DNA of 64,000 nucleotides from Streptomyces sp. NBC_00102. Its GTDB lineage: Bacteria; Actinomycetota; Actinomycetes; Streptomycetales; Streptomycetaceae. Of the stretch, positions 42,781 through 51,735 are shown in pieces. Made by a program: the position numbers and the translations under genes. The notes below the pieces were generated by a model. It had not been told where the DNA came from. It did not search any database and saw only the letters and a program-made list of their open reading frames with translations. The DNA lies in assembly GCF_026343115.1 (NCBI RefSeq), contig NZ_JAPEMC010000003.1, positions 310,001 through 374,000 of the forward strand, given 5' to 3'. Every line of letters begins with the position of its first letter. The stretch's first letter is position 1.

Positions 42781-42880
42781 GGAACATCCACTTCCTGCGA
42801 AACCAGAGATCAAAGGGGAGAAGGCAGGGGGCCGACCGGCCCGTGCCCGGGACAACACCGCGACGCGACGCCGCAGGGGA

Positions 42881-43666
42881 TCAGATGAACTTCTGCCCCA
42901 CGAGGAACTCGGCGAGCTTCTTCCCGCCCTCACCCTCGTCCTTCACGATCGTGCCCGCGGTACGCGCCGGACGCTCCACCGCCGCGTCGACCACCGTCCA
43001 CGCACCCGCCAGACCGACCTCGTCCGCATCGACCCCCAGATCGTCCAGGTCCAGCGCCTCGACCGGCTTCTTCTTCGCCGCCATGATCCCCTTGAACGAC
43101 GGGTACCGCGCCTCGCCCGACTGGTCGGTCACCGACACCACCGCCGGCAACGACGCCGAAAGCTCCTCCGACGCCGAGTCACCGTCACGCCGCCCGGTCA
43201 CCGTGCCACCCGACACCGACACCTCCGACAACAGCGTCACCTGCGGCACACCCAGACGCTCCGCCAGCACCGCCGGCAGCACCCCCATCGTCCCGTCCGT
43301 CGACGCCATCCCGCAGACCACCAGATCGAAGCCCGTCTTCTCGACCGCCTTCGCCAGCACCAGCGACGTCCCCATCACATCACTGCCGTGCAGAGAATCG
43401 TCCTCGACGTGCACCGCCTTGTCCGCACCCATCGACAACGCCTTGCGCAACGCGTCCTTCGCGTCCTCCGGACCCACCGTCACCACGGTGACCTCCGCCT
43501 CGTCCGCCGACTCCGCGATACGCAACGCCTGCTCGACCGCGTACTCGTCCAGCTCCGACAACAGACCGTCCACGTCCTCACGGTCCACCGTCAGATCATC
43601 GGCGAACCCCCGGTCACCGGTCGCGTCGGGCACGTACTTCACAGGGACAACGATCCTCAAGCTCAC
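42881..43666 (-). CDS. etfB: Electron transfer flavoprotein subunit beta
   Basis: AMP-binding partner subunit of ETF, 261 residues from GTG 43666 ([18 protein letters not shown]) with GGAGAG upstream. Hallmarks are [40 protein letters not shown] and the ETF-beta signature region [29 protein letters not shown]. It is the first gene of an etfB-etfA operon. The frame stays open upstream to 43909 but without a plausible start. Confidence 0.96.
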   Translation of the reverse strand: MSLRIVVPVKYVPDATGDRGFADDLTVDREDVDGLLSELDEYAVEQALRIAESADEAEVTVVTVGPEDAKDALRKALSMGADKAVHVEDDSLHGSDVMGTSLVLAKAVEKTGFDLVVCGMASTDGTMGVLPAVLAERLGVPQVTLLSEVSVSGGTVTGRRDGDSASEELSASLPAVVSVTDQSGEARYPSFKGIMAAKKKPVEALDLDDLGVDADEVGLAGAWTVVDAAVERPARTAGTIVKDEGEGGKKLAEFLVGQKFI

Positions 43667-43872
43667 GCCGGCTCTCCTACTGCATCGTGAATTCTGGGCT
43701 GCCTCGGTTGCTCGCAGCATAGGCGCCCCGGGAGGCGGTTTCCCGGTCAGGGCGACCGGCACACCGAGCGAAATATTACTCGCCAGTACACCCTTCACGT
43801 ACCCGGTAAGCAAGCGCTTGGAACTGTGATGTGGCCAACGCGGCGGCCCCGGAGAAAGGACCACTGCGCGAC

Positions 43873-43922
43873 GGGGCCGCTCCCGGTGCCGGATCGCGTG
43901 ATCCGGCACCGGGAGCGGCCCC
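43873..43922. terminator. Terminator hairpin, 23-bp perfect stem
   Basis: The arm 43873-43895, beginning GGGGCCGCTCCCGGTGCCGG, is exactly complementary to 43900-43922 around a GCGT loop. It lies 15 bases past the stop of the flavin reductase gene on the minus strand. It is one of the strongest hairpins in the window. Confidence 0.87.
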
Positions 43923-43937
43923 GCGGCAGCCTCCGGG

Positions 43938-44444
43938 TCAGTCCCGGAGGGAGGTGAAGCGGCCCTCGTGGTAGACGAGCGGACGGCCGCCCCCTTCGGG
44001 GTCGCCGGCCTCGACCTGTGCGATGACGATGCAGTGGTCGCCCGCGGGAACCCGGGCCACCACCCGGCAGACCAGCCAGGCCAGCACCCCGTCGAGCACC
44101 GGCACGCCCTCGGGTCCGTGGCGCCAGTCGGTGCCCGGGCCGAACCGGTCGGCCCCGGAGCGGGCGAAGGTGGCGGCCAGTTCGGCCTGGTCCTCGGCGA
44201 GTATGTGCACGCCTATGTGCGCGGCCTCGGCGACCACCGGCCAGCTGGAGGACGAGGTGGCCACGCCGAAGGAGACCAGCGGCGGTTCGGCCGCGACGGA
44301 GTTGAGCGAGGTGGCGGTGAATCCGACGGGCTGCCCACCGGAGGCGGTGATCACCGCGACCCCTGCGGCGTGCTGCCGGAAGACCGAGCGGAGCAGCTGG
44401 GGAGAGGCGGGGACGGCGGTGCGGAGTTCGGGTGAAACCGTCAT
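43938..44444 (-). CDS. Flavin reductase family protein
   Basis: FMN-binding split-barrel reductase of 168 residues from ATG 44444 (MTVSPELRTAVPASP) with AAGGA eight bases upstream. Family features are FRQHAAGVAVITASGGQPVGFTATSLNSVAAEPPLVSFGVA near residues 23-62, AHIGVHILAEDQAELAATFA, and the late GDHCIVIAQVEAG. It reduces flavin with NAD(P)H, usually to feed a monooxygenase or nitroreductase. No monooxygenase lies beside it, so its partner is elsewhere. Confidence 0.91.
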   Translation of the reverse strand: MTVSPELRTAVPASPQLLRSVFRQHAAGVAVITASGGQPVGFTATSLNSVAAEPPLVSFGVATSSSSWPVVAEAAHIGVHILAEDQAELAATFARSGADRFGPGTDWRHGPEGVPVLDGVLAWLVCRVVARVPAGDHCIVIAQVEAGDPEGGGRPLVYHEGRFTSLRD

Positions 44445-44640
44445 GGAGTTGTCCTTCTGCGAGTCGGGCATACGGGGCCGTAGGTGCTCAGGCACCCGGA
44501 CAGCGCGCACTCGCGTTGCGTGCCAGGTCGACGTGGACCCGGCCGTAGAGAAGGATTTCCGGTGGCATAACGTCAGACTGACGATGCGTGGGCGCCACCG
44601 TCAAGTGCGTATCGCCATGTGGGAGAAGCGTCACGGCCCG

Positions 44641-44967
44641 TCACATCGCCCGACCGAGCGCGGCCACGACGTCGACGGTGCGTGGCTGCCCCGTCGCTCG
44701 GCGGACGACCGCGCCCCGGGCGTCGAGGACGAGGACGGTCGGGGTGCTGCGGATGTCGAGCCGGCGGACGAGAGTGAGATGGCCCTCGGCGTCGATCTCG
44801 ATGTGGGCCACCCCTTCGACCATGCCCGCGACTTCGGCGAGCGTCCGGCGAGTGGCCCGGCAGGGCTGGCAGAACGCGGAGGAGAACTGCACCAGCGTCG
44901 CCCGTTCACCGAGTTCCGCGCCGAGTTGGGTCGCGTCCAGCCTCTGCGTATCCGTCGCCCTGTCCAC
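44641..44967 (-). CDS. Thioredoxin family protein
   Basis: Small thioredoxin-fold protein of 108 residues. The redox motif is FSSAFCQPCRATRR (CQPC instead of the classic CGPC), near residue 32. The cis-proline region is IRSTPTVLVLDARGAVVRR. N-terminus MDRATDTQRLDATQLG is short and there is no signal peptide, so it acts in the cytoplasm. The QP dipeptide should shift its redox potential relative to standard thioredoxin. It is monocistronic between the flavin reductase and the acyltransferase. Confidence 0.9.
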   Translation of the reverse strand: MDRATDTQRLDATQLGAELGERATLVQFSSAFCQPCRATRRTLAEVAGMVEGVAHIEIDAEGHLTLVRRLDIRSTPTVLVLDARGAVVRRATGQPRTVDVVAALGRAM

Positions 44968-45185
44968 CGTCGTCCTTCCGTCGGAGCTCTTCGCAGGACG
45001 TCAGCACCGGGGGACGACCGCGCATTCCCGGCAGGGGCACGTGATGAGAATCTCGCCTCAGGGCCCCATCGGGACTGGCCACCGCGTCGCACATGGGGCA
45101 CCATCGCCACAATGCCGAAAACCTACGGCCGCGTAACTTCCGCCGGGAGAACCTCCCCAGGCGCAGAAGAAGGAGTCTTCTCCAG

Positions 45186-45908
45186 ATGGCAGAACTCGTC
45201 TATCGACCGGTCATCGGCGCCGCTCGCACCATGTTCAAGGCGCTCGACCTGAAGATCGACACTCAGGGTTCGGAGAACATCCCGAGAACCGGTGGCGCGG
45301 TGCTGGTCAGCAACCACATCAGTTATCTCGACTTCATCTTCTCCGGCCTCGCCGCCCTTCCGCAGAAGCGGCTCGTCCGGTTCATGGCGAAGGAGTCGGT
45401 GTTCCGGCACAAGGTCTCCGGTCCGCTGATGCGTGGAATGAAGCACATCCCGGTCGACCGGAAGCAGGGCGAGGACGCCTACGCGCACGCGCTGGAGTCG
45501 CTGCGGTCCGGCGAGATCGTCGGGGTGTTCCCCGAGGCGACCATCTCGTCGTCCTTCACCCTGAAGAGCTTCAAGTCGGGTGCGGCCCGGCTCGCCCAGG
45601 AGGCGGGCGTACCGCTGATCCCGATGGCACTGTGGGGCACCCAGCGGATCTGGACCAAGGGCCACCCGCGCAACTTCCGCCGGAACCACATCCCGGTGAC
45701 CATAAGGGTCGGCGCTCCGGTCGAGGCCCCGACGGACCAGTACGCGGGTGCCATCACCCGCCGGCTGCGCGAGGCGGTCCAGGAGCTCCTGGAAGCCGCG
45801 CAGCGCGCCTACCCGGTACGGCCGAAGGACGCGGGCGACACCTGGTGGGTGCCCGCGCACCTGGGCGGTACGGCTCCGACCGCGGCGGAGGTCCGCGAGC
45901 GCGGCTGA
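45186..45908 (+). CDS. Lysophospholipid acyltransferase family protein (PlsC-like)
   Basis: Membrane-associated acyltransferase of 240 residues from ATG 45186 (MAELVYRPVIGAARTMF), which has AAGGAG upstream. The catalytic HX4D box is SNHISYLDFIFSG near residue 46. The glycerol-phosphate-binding motif FPEATISSSFTLKSFKSGAARLA is near residue 115 (EAT where many have EGT/EGG). PLIPMALWGTQRIW follows. By family it acylates lysophosphatidate to phosphatidate in phospholipid synthesis. It stands alone on the plus strand. Confidence 0.91.
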   Translation: MAELVYRPVIGAARTMFKALDLKIDTQGSENIPRTGGAVLVSNHISYLDFIFSGLAALPQKRLVRFMAKESVFRHKVSGPLMRGMKHIPVDRKQGEDAYAHALESLRSGEIVGVFPEATISSSFTLKSFKSGAARLAQEAGVPLIPMALWGTQRIWTKGHPRNFRRNHIPVTIRVGAPVEAPTDQYAGAITRRLREAVQELLEAAQRAYPVRPKDAGDTWWVPAHLGGTAPTAAEVRERG

Positions 45909-45971
45909 TCCACGGGCAGGACCCGACTGCCGGGCCGGCGCACGGACCGCCCCCGACCGGAGCGCGCCGGG

Positions 45972-46571
45972 TCAGAGCGCGCCGGGCAGCGTCTCCCAGA
46001 GGTGGTTCCGGTCGCGCGCCCGTCGGAGCACCGACAGCACCTCGGGGTGCGGGCTCGCGTACAGGACCGGGTAGTCCACTCCCCCGAAGGCGGGGTGCAC
46101 CGGCCAGGCCAGCCGCTCCTCGTCCAGGGAGAACCGCGCGTCGACGCCGGGCTTGTTGCCTCGCGGGTCGATCCGGGACCAGCGGTCCCGGCCCGGCAGC
46201 CGCAGGGCGACGAGCCCGTGCACCACGGGGGCACCTCCCTCCTCGTCCACGAGCCGCTGGTAGCAGAGCGCGGCGGGGATGCCCGCGGCGCGCAGCAGGG
46301 CGGCCAGGGCGTGGGATTTGGCGTAGCAGATGCCGTTCCGGGTCGCGAGGACGTCGGAGGCGCGCCAGGCGACCCGAAGGTCCCCCGAGTCCGCCGAGTG
46401 CGGGACGGTGTCGCGCACGAAGGTGAAAGCGGCCTCGGCGTACGTGTACGCGTCGCCGGTGTCCGCGCCGATGCGGTGCGCGGTCTCGCGTACGTACGGG
46501 TGCCGGTGATCGATCGCGTCGTCCGCCGCCAGATATGCGGCGAGGTCCGGGTTCTCCTGGATCAGTTCCAT
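45972..46571 (-). CDS. Transglutaminase-like domain protein (cysteine protease fold)
   Basis: Protein of 199 residues from ATG 46571 (MELIQENPDLAAYLAADD). The catalytic triad of the transglutaminase-like fold is visible: Cys in TRNGICYAKSHALAALLRAA, His in PVVHGLVALRLPG and Asp in SRIDPRGNKPGVD. There is no signal peptide, so it is cytoplasmic. The family includes proteases and amidases, and the substrate is unknown. It is convergent with the acyltransferase and separated from the threonine aldolase gene by a perfect 16-bp inverted repeat. Confidence 0.9.
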   Translation of the reverse strand: MELIQENPDLAAYLAADDAIDHRHPYVRETAHRIGADTGDAYTYAEAAFTFVRDTVPHSADSGDLRVAWRASDVLATRNGICYAKSHALAALLRAAGIPAALCYQRLVDEEGGAPVVHGLVALRLPGRDRWSRIDPRGNKPGVDARFSLDEERLAWPVHPAFGGVDYPVLYASPHPEVLSVLRRARDRNHLWETLPGAL

Positions 46572-46589
46572 GGGCGCCGAGCGTAGAAG

Positions 46590-46629
46590 TGCGGTCGACC
46601 GGAAACAAATACTTTTCCGGTCGACCGCA
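46590..46629. terminator. Perfect 16-bp inverted repeat, probable terminator
   Basis: TGCGGTCGACCGGAAA (46590-46605) pairs with its exact complement at 46614-46629 around an 8-base AT-rich loop. It lies 72 bases past the threonine aldolase stop and 19 bases before the transglutaminase start, both on the minus strand. It is best read as a terminator for the former; an operator for the latter is the alternative. Confidence 0.7.
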
Positions 46630-46700
46630 TTTCCATGCACCCATGTACCGCGCCGACCGCCGTTGCATCACGGCGTCAGCTCTTCGGCTTTTTCAGACCT

Positions 46701-47762
46701 TCAGACCTTCAGCTCTTCGGCGAGTGCCGCGAGGAAGGCATCCACGTCGCTCTCGCGCGTGTCGAAGGCGCACATCCAGCGGACGTCGCCCGCGGCCTCG
46801 TCCCAGAAGTAGAAGCGGAAGCGCTTCTGGAGTCGCTCGGCCACGTCGTGCGGCAGCCGGGCGAAGACGCCGTTGGCCTGCACCGGGTAGAGGAGCTCCA
46901 CCCCGTCCAGGGCGCGGACGCCCTCGGCGAGGCGCTGGGCCATCGCGTTGGCGTGCCGGGCGTTGCGGAGCCAGAGATCGCCCGCGAACAGCGCTTCCAG
47001 CTGCACGGAGACGAAACGCATCTTGGAGGCGAGCTGCATCGACGACTTGCGCAGGCGCTTCATCGCGCGGACCGCGCCGGGGTCGAGCACGACGACGGCC
47101 TCGCCGAAGATCGCGCCGTTCTTGGTGCCGCCGAGGGAGACCACGTCGACGCCGGCGTCGGTGGTGAAGGCGCGCATCGGGAGGTCCAGGGAGGCCGCCG
47201 CGTTGGCGATCCTGGAGCCGTCGAGATGGACCTTCATCCCGAGCCCGTGGGCGTGGTCGCAGATCGCGCGGATCTCGTCGGGGGTGTACAGGGTGCCGAA
47301 CTCGGTGCTCTGGGTGATCGAGACCACCTGGGGCATCGCGCGGTGCTCGTCGTCGAAGCCGAACGCCTGGCGGTCGATGAGCGCGGGCGTCAGCTTGCCG
47401 TCCGGGGACGGGACCGTGAGGAGCTTCAGTCCGCCGACACGCTCCGGGGCCCCTCCCTCGTCGGTGTTGATGTGCGCGGAATCCGCGCAAATCACCGCGC
47501 CCCAGCGGTCCGCCAGGGCTTGGAGGGCCACCACGTTGGCGCCGGTTCCGTTGAAGACCGGGTAGGCCTCGGCGGTCCCACCGAAGTGGCCGCGTACGAC
47601 TTCCTGGAGGTGGTCCGTGTACGCGTCCCCGCCATAGGCGACCTGGTGGCCGTCGTTGGCGAGGGCGAGGGCTGCCAGGATCTCCGGGTGGGTGCCGGCG
47701 TAGTTGTCGCTGGCGAAGCCGCGTATCTCCGGGTCGTGATGACGACGCGCGTCGGTCCTCAC
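46701..47762 (-). CDS. Low-specificity threonine aldolase / beta-eliminating lyase family
   Basis: PLP-dependent enzyme of 353 residues. GTG 47762 (VRTDARRHHDPEIRGFASD) overlaps the SDR stop (GTGA). Fold-type I markers: GFASDNYAGTHPEILAAL, YGGDAYTDHLQE, NGTGANVVALQALA, HLDGSRIANAAASL with the PLP-pairing Asp, and the lysine in VVSLGGTKNGAIFGEAVVV. By family it splits L-threonine or L-allo-threonine into glycine and acetaldehyde, with broad substrate range. It is the last gene of a three-gene operon with an SDR and a DUF6421 protein. Confidence 0.92.
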   Translation of the reverse strand: MRTDARRHHDPEIRGFASDNYAGTHPEILAALALANDGHQVAYGGDAYTDHLQEVVRGHFGGTAEAYPVFNGTGANVVALQALADRWGAVICADSAHINTDEGGAPERVGGLKLLTVPSPDGKLTPALIDRQAFGFDDEHRAMPQVVSITQSTEFGTLYTPDEIRAICDHAHGLGMKVHLDGSRIANAAASLDLPMRAFTTDAGVDVVSLGGTKNGAIFGEAVVVLDPGAVRAMKRLRKSSMQLASKMRFVSVQLEALFAGDLWLRNARHANAMAQRLAEGVRALDGVELLYPVQANGVFARLPHDVAERLQKRFRFYFWDEAAGDVRWMCAFDTRESDVDAFLAALAEELKV

Positions 47763-48520
47763 GGTTGCGGGGTCAGCCACAGGCGCTTTCCGTTCACATC
47801 GGGGGCGGGGCGTTCCCAGACGCCGGCGATGGCCTCGGCCAACTCCTTCACGTCCGTGAATCCCGCGAATTTCGCAGTCGGGCGCTCGGCGCGCATCGCG
47901 TCGTGCACCAGTGCCTTCACGACCAGGATCGCAGCAGCCGTCCTGGGCCCTTCCTCGCCCCCCGCCTTGCGGAAGGCGTCGGCGAGGGCGAGCGTCCACG
48001 CCTCGGCAGCCGCCTTGGCCGCCGCGTACGCCGCGTTTCCCGCAGTGGGCCGGGTCGCGCCGGAAGCGCTGATCAGGACGTAACGGCCCCGGTCGCTGCG
48101 TTCCAGGCCGGCCTGGAAGGCGAGCGAGGTGGACTGCACGGTACGGATGAGCAGCCTCTCCAGCGCGTCCCAGTCGGAAAGGTTGGTCTCGGCGAAGTTC
48201 GCGCTGCCGCGCCAGCCGCCGACGAGATGGACCAGACCGTCGATCCGGCCGAACTCCGTCTCCGTCTTGTCCGCCCACTCGCGGGCGGCCGCGGGGTCCA
48301 GCAGGTCCACGGTCTCCCCGGTGACGCTGGCCCCGCCGTGCGCGTACCGCGCGGCGTCCACCGCTTCGGCGAGCCGCTCGGGATGGGCGTCGGCCCCGAC
48401 GACCGTCGCCCCGGCCTCGGCGAGACGGAGCAGCGTGGCACGGCCCGCCGGGCCGGCCGCGCCGGCCACCGCGATCACCGCGCCTTCGAGTGGGCCGGTT
48501 CCGCTACGGACACCGTTCAT
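47759..48520 (-). CDS. SDR family NAD(P)-dependent oxidoreductase
   Basis: Short-chain dehydrogenase of 253 residues. ATG 48520 (MNGVRSGTGPLEGAVIAV) has AAGGAGG eight bases upstream; a GTG at 48550 that overlaps the DUF6421 stop is also possible. The cofactor motif is VAGAAGPAGRATLLRLAEAG, and a DxD-like VVGADAHPERL suggests NAD. The catalytic Ser-Tyr-Lys is shifted to VLISASGATRPTAGNAAYAAAKAA. The substrate is unknown. Its stop overlaps the threonine aldolase start, so the enzymes probably act together on a hydroxy- or amino-acid intermediate. Confidence 0.91.
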   Translation of the reverse strand: MNGVRSGTGPLEGAVIAVAGAAGPAGRATLLRLAEAGATVVGADAHPERLAEAVDAARYAHGGASVTGETVDLLDPAAAREWADKTETEFGRIDGLVHLVGGWRGSANFAETNLSDWDALERLLIRTVQSTSLAFQAGLERSDRGRYVLISASGATRPTAGNAAYAAAKAAAEAWTLALADAFRKAGGEEGPRTAAAILVVKALVHDAMRAERPTAKFAGFTDVKELAEAIAGVWERPAPDVNGKRLWLTPQP

Positions 48521-48546
48521 GGCCACCGCCTCCTTGCGACCCTCGC

Positions 48547-49944
48547 TCACGCGGCCACCTGCTCGGCGCTCACCGCGGTGATCCCCACCGTGGACGCGAT
48601 CACGTGCTTCAGCTTCTTGGAGAGCGCCTCATAGAACATGCTCAGGGGAAACTCGTCCGGAAGCACGTCGTCGACGAGCTTGCGCGGCGGTTGTGTCAGG
48701 TCCAGCGCGTCGGGACCCTTCGCCCAGCGAGAGCCCGGGTGCGGGGCGAGGTACTCCGCGACCAGGTCGTAGGCGGCGAACCAGTGGACCAGCTTGGGCC
48801 GGTCGATGCCGTCGCGGTAGAGCTTCTCGATCTCGCCGCAGAGCTGGTTGGTGATCTGCGGGGCGCGGTCCCAGTCGATCTTCAGGGTGTTGTCCGTCCA
48901 GCGGACCACGTCGTGCTTGTGGAGGTAGGCGAAGAGCAGCTGGCCGCCGAGGCCGTCGTAGTTGCGCACCCGCTCACCGGTGACGGGGAAGCGGAACATC
49001 CGGTCGAAGAGGACGGCGTACTGGACGTCGCGGCCCTGCGGGAAGCCGTCCGCCTCCAGTTTCACCGCCTCCTTGAAGGCGGTGAGATCGCACCGCAGCT
49101 CCTCCAGTCCGTACATCCAGAACGGCTGGCGCTGCTTGATCATGAAGGGGTCGAACGGCAGGTCGCCGTGGCTGTGGGTGCGGTCGTGGACCATGTCCCA
49201 GAGGACGAATGCCTGCTCGCAGCGCTGCTGGTCGCCGACCATCCGCTCGATGTCGGCCGGCAGCTCCAGGCCGAGCAGGTCCACGGCGGCCTCGGTGACC
49301 CGGCGGAAGCGCGCGGCCTCGCGGTCGCAGAAGATGCCGCCCCAGCTGAAGCGGTCGGGGGCCTCGCGCACGGCGATCGTCTCCGGGAAGAGGACCGCGG
49401 AGTTCGTGTCGTACCCGGAGGTGAAGCCCTCGAAGGTGATGCCGCAGAACAGCGGGTTGTCGTACCGGGTCGCCTCCAGGTCGGCGAGCCACTCGGGCCA
49501 GACCATGCGCAGGACGACGGCTTCGAGGTTGCGGTCGGGGTTGCCGTTCTGCGTGTACATCGCGAAGACCACGAGGTGCTGGAGGCCGTCGGCCCGGTTC
49601 TTGGCGGGCTGGAAGGCCAGCAGGGAGTCGAGGAAATCCGGCACCCCGAAACCGCCCTCGGCCCAGCGGTGCAGGTCGCCGACGAGGGCGCGGTGGTAGG
49701 CGGCATCGTGGGGCAGCAGCGGGGAGAGTTCCTCGACCGCGCCGACGATCCGGTCGAGGGTGGCAGCCGCGACGGCGGCGGAGGGGGCTCCCTCGGCGGC
49801 GAAGTCGATCGAGCCGTCCTTGGACTGCCAGGGCCTGACTTCCTCCACGGCGTTCTTGAGTACGGGCCACGCAGGGTGGTCGACCACCCGCGCGGCCGCG
49901 GACACACCGCCGCCGGGGACGTCGTGTACCAGAATTTCCGTCAT
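48547..49944 (-). CDS. DUF6421 family protein
   Basis: Conserved actinobacterial protein of 465 residues with no assigned function. ATG 49944 (MTEILVHDVPGGGVSAA) follows GGAGG. Conserved-looking His/Asp-rich stretches are MVHDRTHSHGDLPFDPF near residue 263 and YDGLGGQLLFAYLHKHDVV near 345; the HDRTHSHGD cluster could bind a metal. There is no signal peptide or membrane segment. It heads the operon DUF6421-SDR-threonine aldolase, which suggests a role in the same small-molecule pathway. Confidence 0.88.
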   Translation of the reverse strand: MTEILVHDVPGGGVSAAARVVDHPAWPVLKNAVEEVRPWQSKDGSIDFAAEGAPSAAVAAATLDRIVGAVEELSPLLPHDAAYHRALVGDLHRWAEGGFGVPDFLDSLLAFQPAKNRADGLQHLVVFAMYTQNGNPDRNLEAVVLRMVWPEWLADLEATRYDNPLFCGITFEGFTSGYDTNSAVLFPETIAVREAPDRFSWGGIFCDREAARFRRVTEAAVDLLGLELPADIERMVGDQQRCEQAFVLWDMVHDRTHSHGDLPFDPFMIKQRQPFWMYGLEELRCDLTAFKEAVKLEADGFPQGRDVQYAVLFDRMFRFPVTGERVRNYDGLGGQLLFAYLHKHDVVRWTDNTLKIDWDRAPQITNQLCGEIEKLYRDGIDRPKLVHWFAAYDLVAEYLAPHPGSRWAKGPDALDLTQPPRKLVDDVLPDEFPLSMFYEALSKKLKHVIASTVGITAVSAEQVAA

Positions 49945-50189
49945 AGCCGTTTCCTCCACAGGGCCTCGCGTTCGGCGAGCGTATCCGGGCACGGTTCCCC
50001 AGGACAAGTGCGATCCAGCAAATTATCCCGTGGACCCCCATGGTCACCGCCGATTTTCCTGCCACCTCTGAGAACCACGTTACTTCCGTCACCCGTGTCG
50101 TGCCGTATCGAGAGCTGGGTAGGTTCGCCCCGGCAGCCGGGGCAGCACGGGGAACATGGCCGGGCCACACGAGAAATCAGGAGAGTGTC

Positions 50190-50858
50190 TTGTCCTTCGT
50201 CACCATCGGTCACCGCGGGCTCATGGGCGTGGAACCGGAGAACACCCTGCGGTCCTTCGTCCGCGCCGAGCGCGCGGGAATGGACGCCATCGAGCTGGAT
50301 CTGCACCTGAGCAAGGACGGCGCGCTCGTGGTGATGCACGACGCGGAGGTGGACCGTACGACCGACGGGACGGGCCGGATCGCGGACAAGACGCTGGCGG
50401 AACTGCGCGAGCTGGACGCCGGGCAGGGCGAGCGGGTGCCCCTCTTCGAGGAGGTGCTCGACGCGGTGGCCTCGCCGATCCAGGCGGAGATCAAGGACGC
50501 CGCGGCGGCCCGGGCACTGGCCGAGGTGATCACCCGGCGGGGTCTGACCGGGCGGGTGGAGGTGTCGTCCTTCCACGACGAGGCGGTAGCCGAGACCGGC
50601 CGCCTCCTGCCGGACGTACCGACCGTGCTGATCGCGAGCCGCTGGGGCCCGGACGTGGTGGAGCGGGCCCGCGCGGCGGGCGCGGCCACGCTCGCGCTCA
50701 ACATCCGGCGGCTGACGCTGGAGACCGTGGAGCAGGCGCGCGAGGCCGGGTTGCGGGTCATCGCCTGGGTGGTGAACACCCCCGAACAGCTGGCGCTGGT
50801 ACGCGCGTTCGGGCTCGACGGGGCGACGACCGACCGGCCGGAGATCCGCGGGGCCTGA
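50190..50858 (+). CDS. Glycerophosphodiester phosphodiesterase
   Basis: Enzyme of 222 residues that hydrolyses glycerophosphodiesters to glycerol-3-phosphate and an alcohol. TTG 50190 with AGGAG six bases upstream is the likely start (LSFVTIGHRG); the longer frame has no matching site. Catalytic motifs: GHRGLMGVEPENTLRSF (His, Arg and Glu-Asn), IELDLHLSKDGALVVMHDAEVDRTT (Glu-Leu-Asp metal ligands and second His) and late VIAWVVNTPEQL with DGATTDRP. No signal peptide is seen, so it is cytoplasmic. Confidence 0.93.
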   Translation: MSFVTIGHRGLMGVEPENTLRSFVRAERAGMDAIELDLHLSKDGALVVMHDAEVDRTTDGTGRIADKTLAELRELDAGQGERVPLFEEVLDAVASPIQAEIKDAAAARALAEVITRRGLTGRVEVSSFHDEAVAETGRLLPDVPTVLIASRWGPDVVERARAAGAATLALNIRRLTLETVEQAREAGLRVIAWVVNTPEQLALVRAFGLDGATTDRPEIRGA

Positions 50859-50881
50859 GCGCCGCGGGCCGGGGAAACGCC

Positions 50882-50911
50882 GGTGGCCCCGCCGGGTGCG
50901 GCGGGGCCACC
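50882..50911. terminator. Bidirectional terminator hairpin
   Basis: GGTGGCCCCGCC (50882-50893) pairs perfectly with GGCGGGGCCACC (50900-50911) around a 6-base loop. It lies between the convergent phosphodiesterase and GNAT genes. Confidence 0.82.
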
Positions 50912-50930
50912 GCGAGCGGAGGAGGAAGAA

Positions 50931-51494
50931 CTACCCTTCGTCGCTGCGGAGCGTCTTGACCAGCAGTTCGAACTCCAGGTCGTCGCGGAGCGGGACCCCG
51001 AAGCGCTCGTCGCCGTACGGGAAGGGGCTCATCCGGCCCGTACGCGCGTATCCCCGGCGCTCGTAGAAGGCGATCAGCTCGGCGCGTACGGAGATCACCG
51101 TCATCTGCATCTCGCCGGCGCCCCACTCCTCGCGGGCCACCCGCTCCGCCTCGGCGATGACCGTCTTGCCGAGCCCCGCGCCCTGATGGCCCGGACGGAC
51201 CGAGAACATGCCGAAGTAGGCCGCGTCACCGCGGCGTTCGAGCTGGCAGCAGGCGACGATCGCGCCGTCCGCCTCGGCCACGAGCAGTCGCCCGCCGGGG
51301 GTCGCGATGATCCCGCGCACCTCGTCGTCGTTGGTCCGGCGGCCTTCGAGGATGTGCGACTCGGTGGTCCAGCCGGTACGGCTGGACTCACCCCGGTACG
51401 CGGACTCGACCAGCTCCACGAGCGCCGGCACGTCGTCCTCGGCCGCGTCACGGAAGGTGAGCCGGTGCGTGACGCGCGGCGGGGCGATCTCCAT
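50931..51494 (-). CDS. GNAT family N-acetyltransferase
   Basis: Acetyltransferase of 187 residues from ATG 51494 (MEIAPPRVTHRLTFRDA), with GGAGA upstream. The acetyl-CoA loop is FSVRPGHQGAGLGKTVIAEAERV, preceded by LLVAEADGAIVACCQL and followed by AELIAFYERRGYARTGR, the classic GNAT order A-B. The acceptor is unknown. Monocistronic, convergent with the phosphodiesterase gene. Confidence 0.92.
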   Translation of the reverse strand: MEIAPPRVTHRLTFRDAAEDDVPALVELVESAYRGESSRTGWTTESHILEGRRTNDDEVRGIIATPGGRLLVAEADGAIVACCQLERRGDAAYFGMFSVRPGHQGAGLGKTVIAEAERVAREEWGAGEMQMTVISVRAELIAFYERRGYARTGRMSPFPYGDERFGVPLRDDLEFELLVKTLRSDEG

Positions 51495-51735
51495 GGAACG
51501 GTCTCCGTTTCTCCGCCGGCCTCGGGTGCCCTCGGGCCCGCCCGCCGCGCGGTGCTCTGCTTCGACGCCGGACCTCTGCTCCGGCGTCGCGCACGAGGGT
51601 AACCCGATCGCCCGAGCCCACCACGAACGCGGTCGCTCCCCCTTGTGCCCCCCGCGCACCACCGTGCGCCGGGTTGTCGCACCGGCACTCCGGGAATCGA
51701 GTACGGGACAGCTTCGGCTGAGGGGGAGGTGCGCT

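Noticed and set aside
42779..43690. Plus-strand His/Arg-rich frames opposite etfA and etfB
   Set aside because: They arise from the very regular codon use of the etf genes on the other strand and have no protein-like composition.
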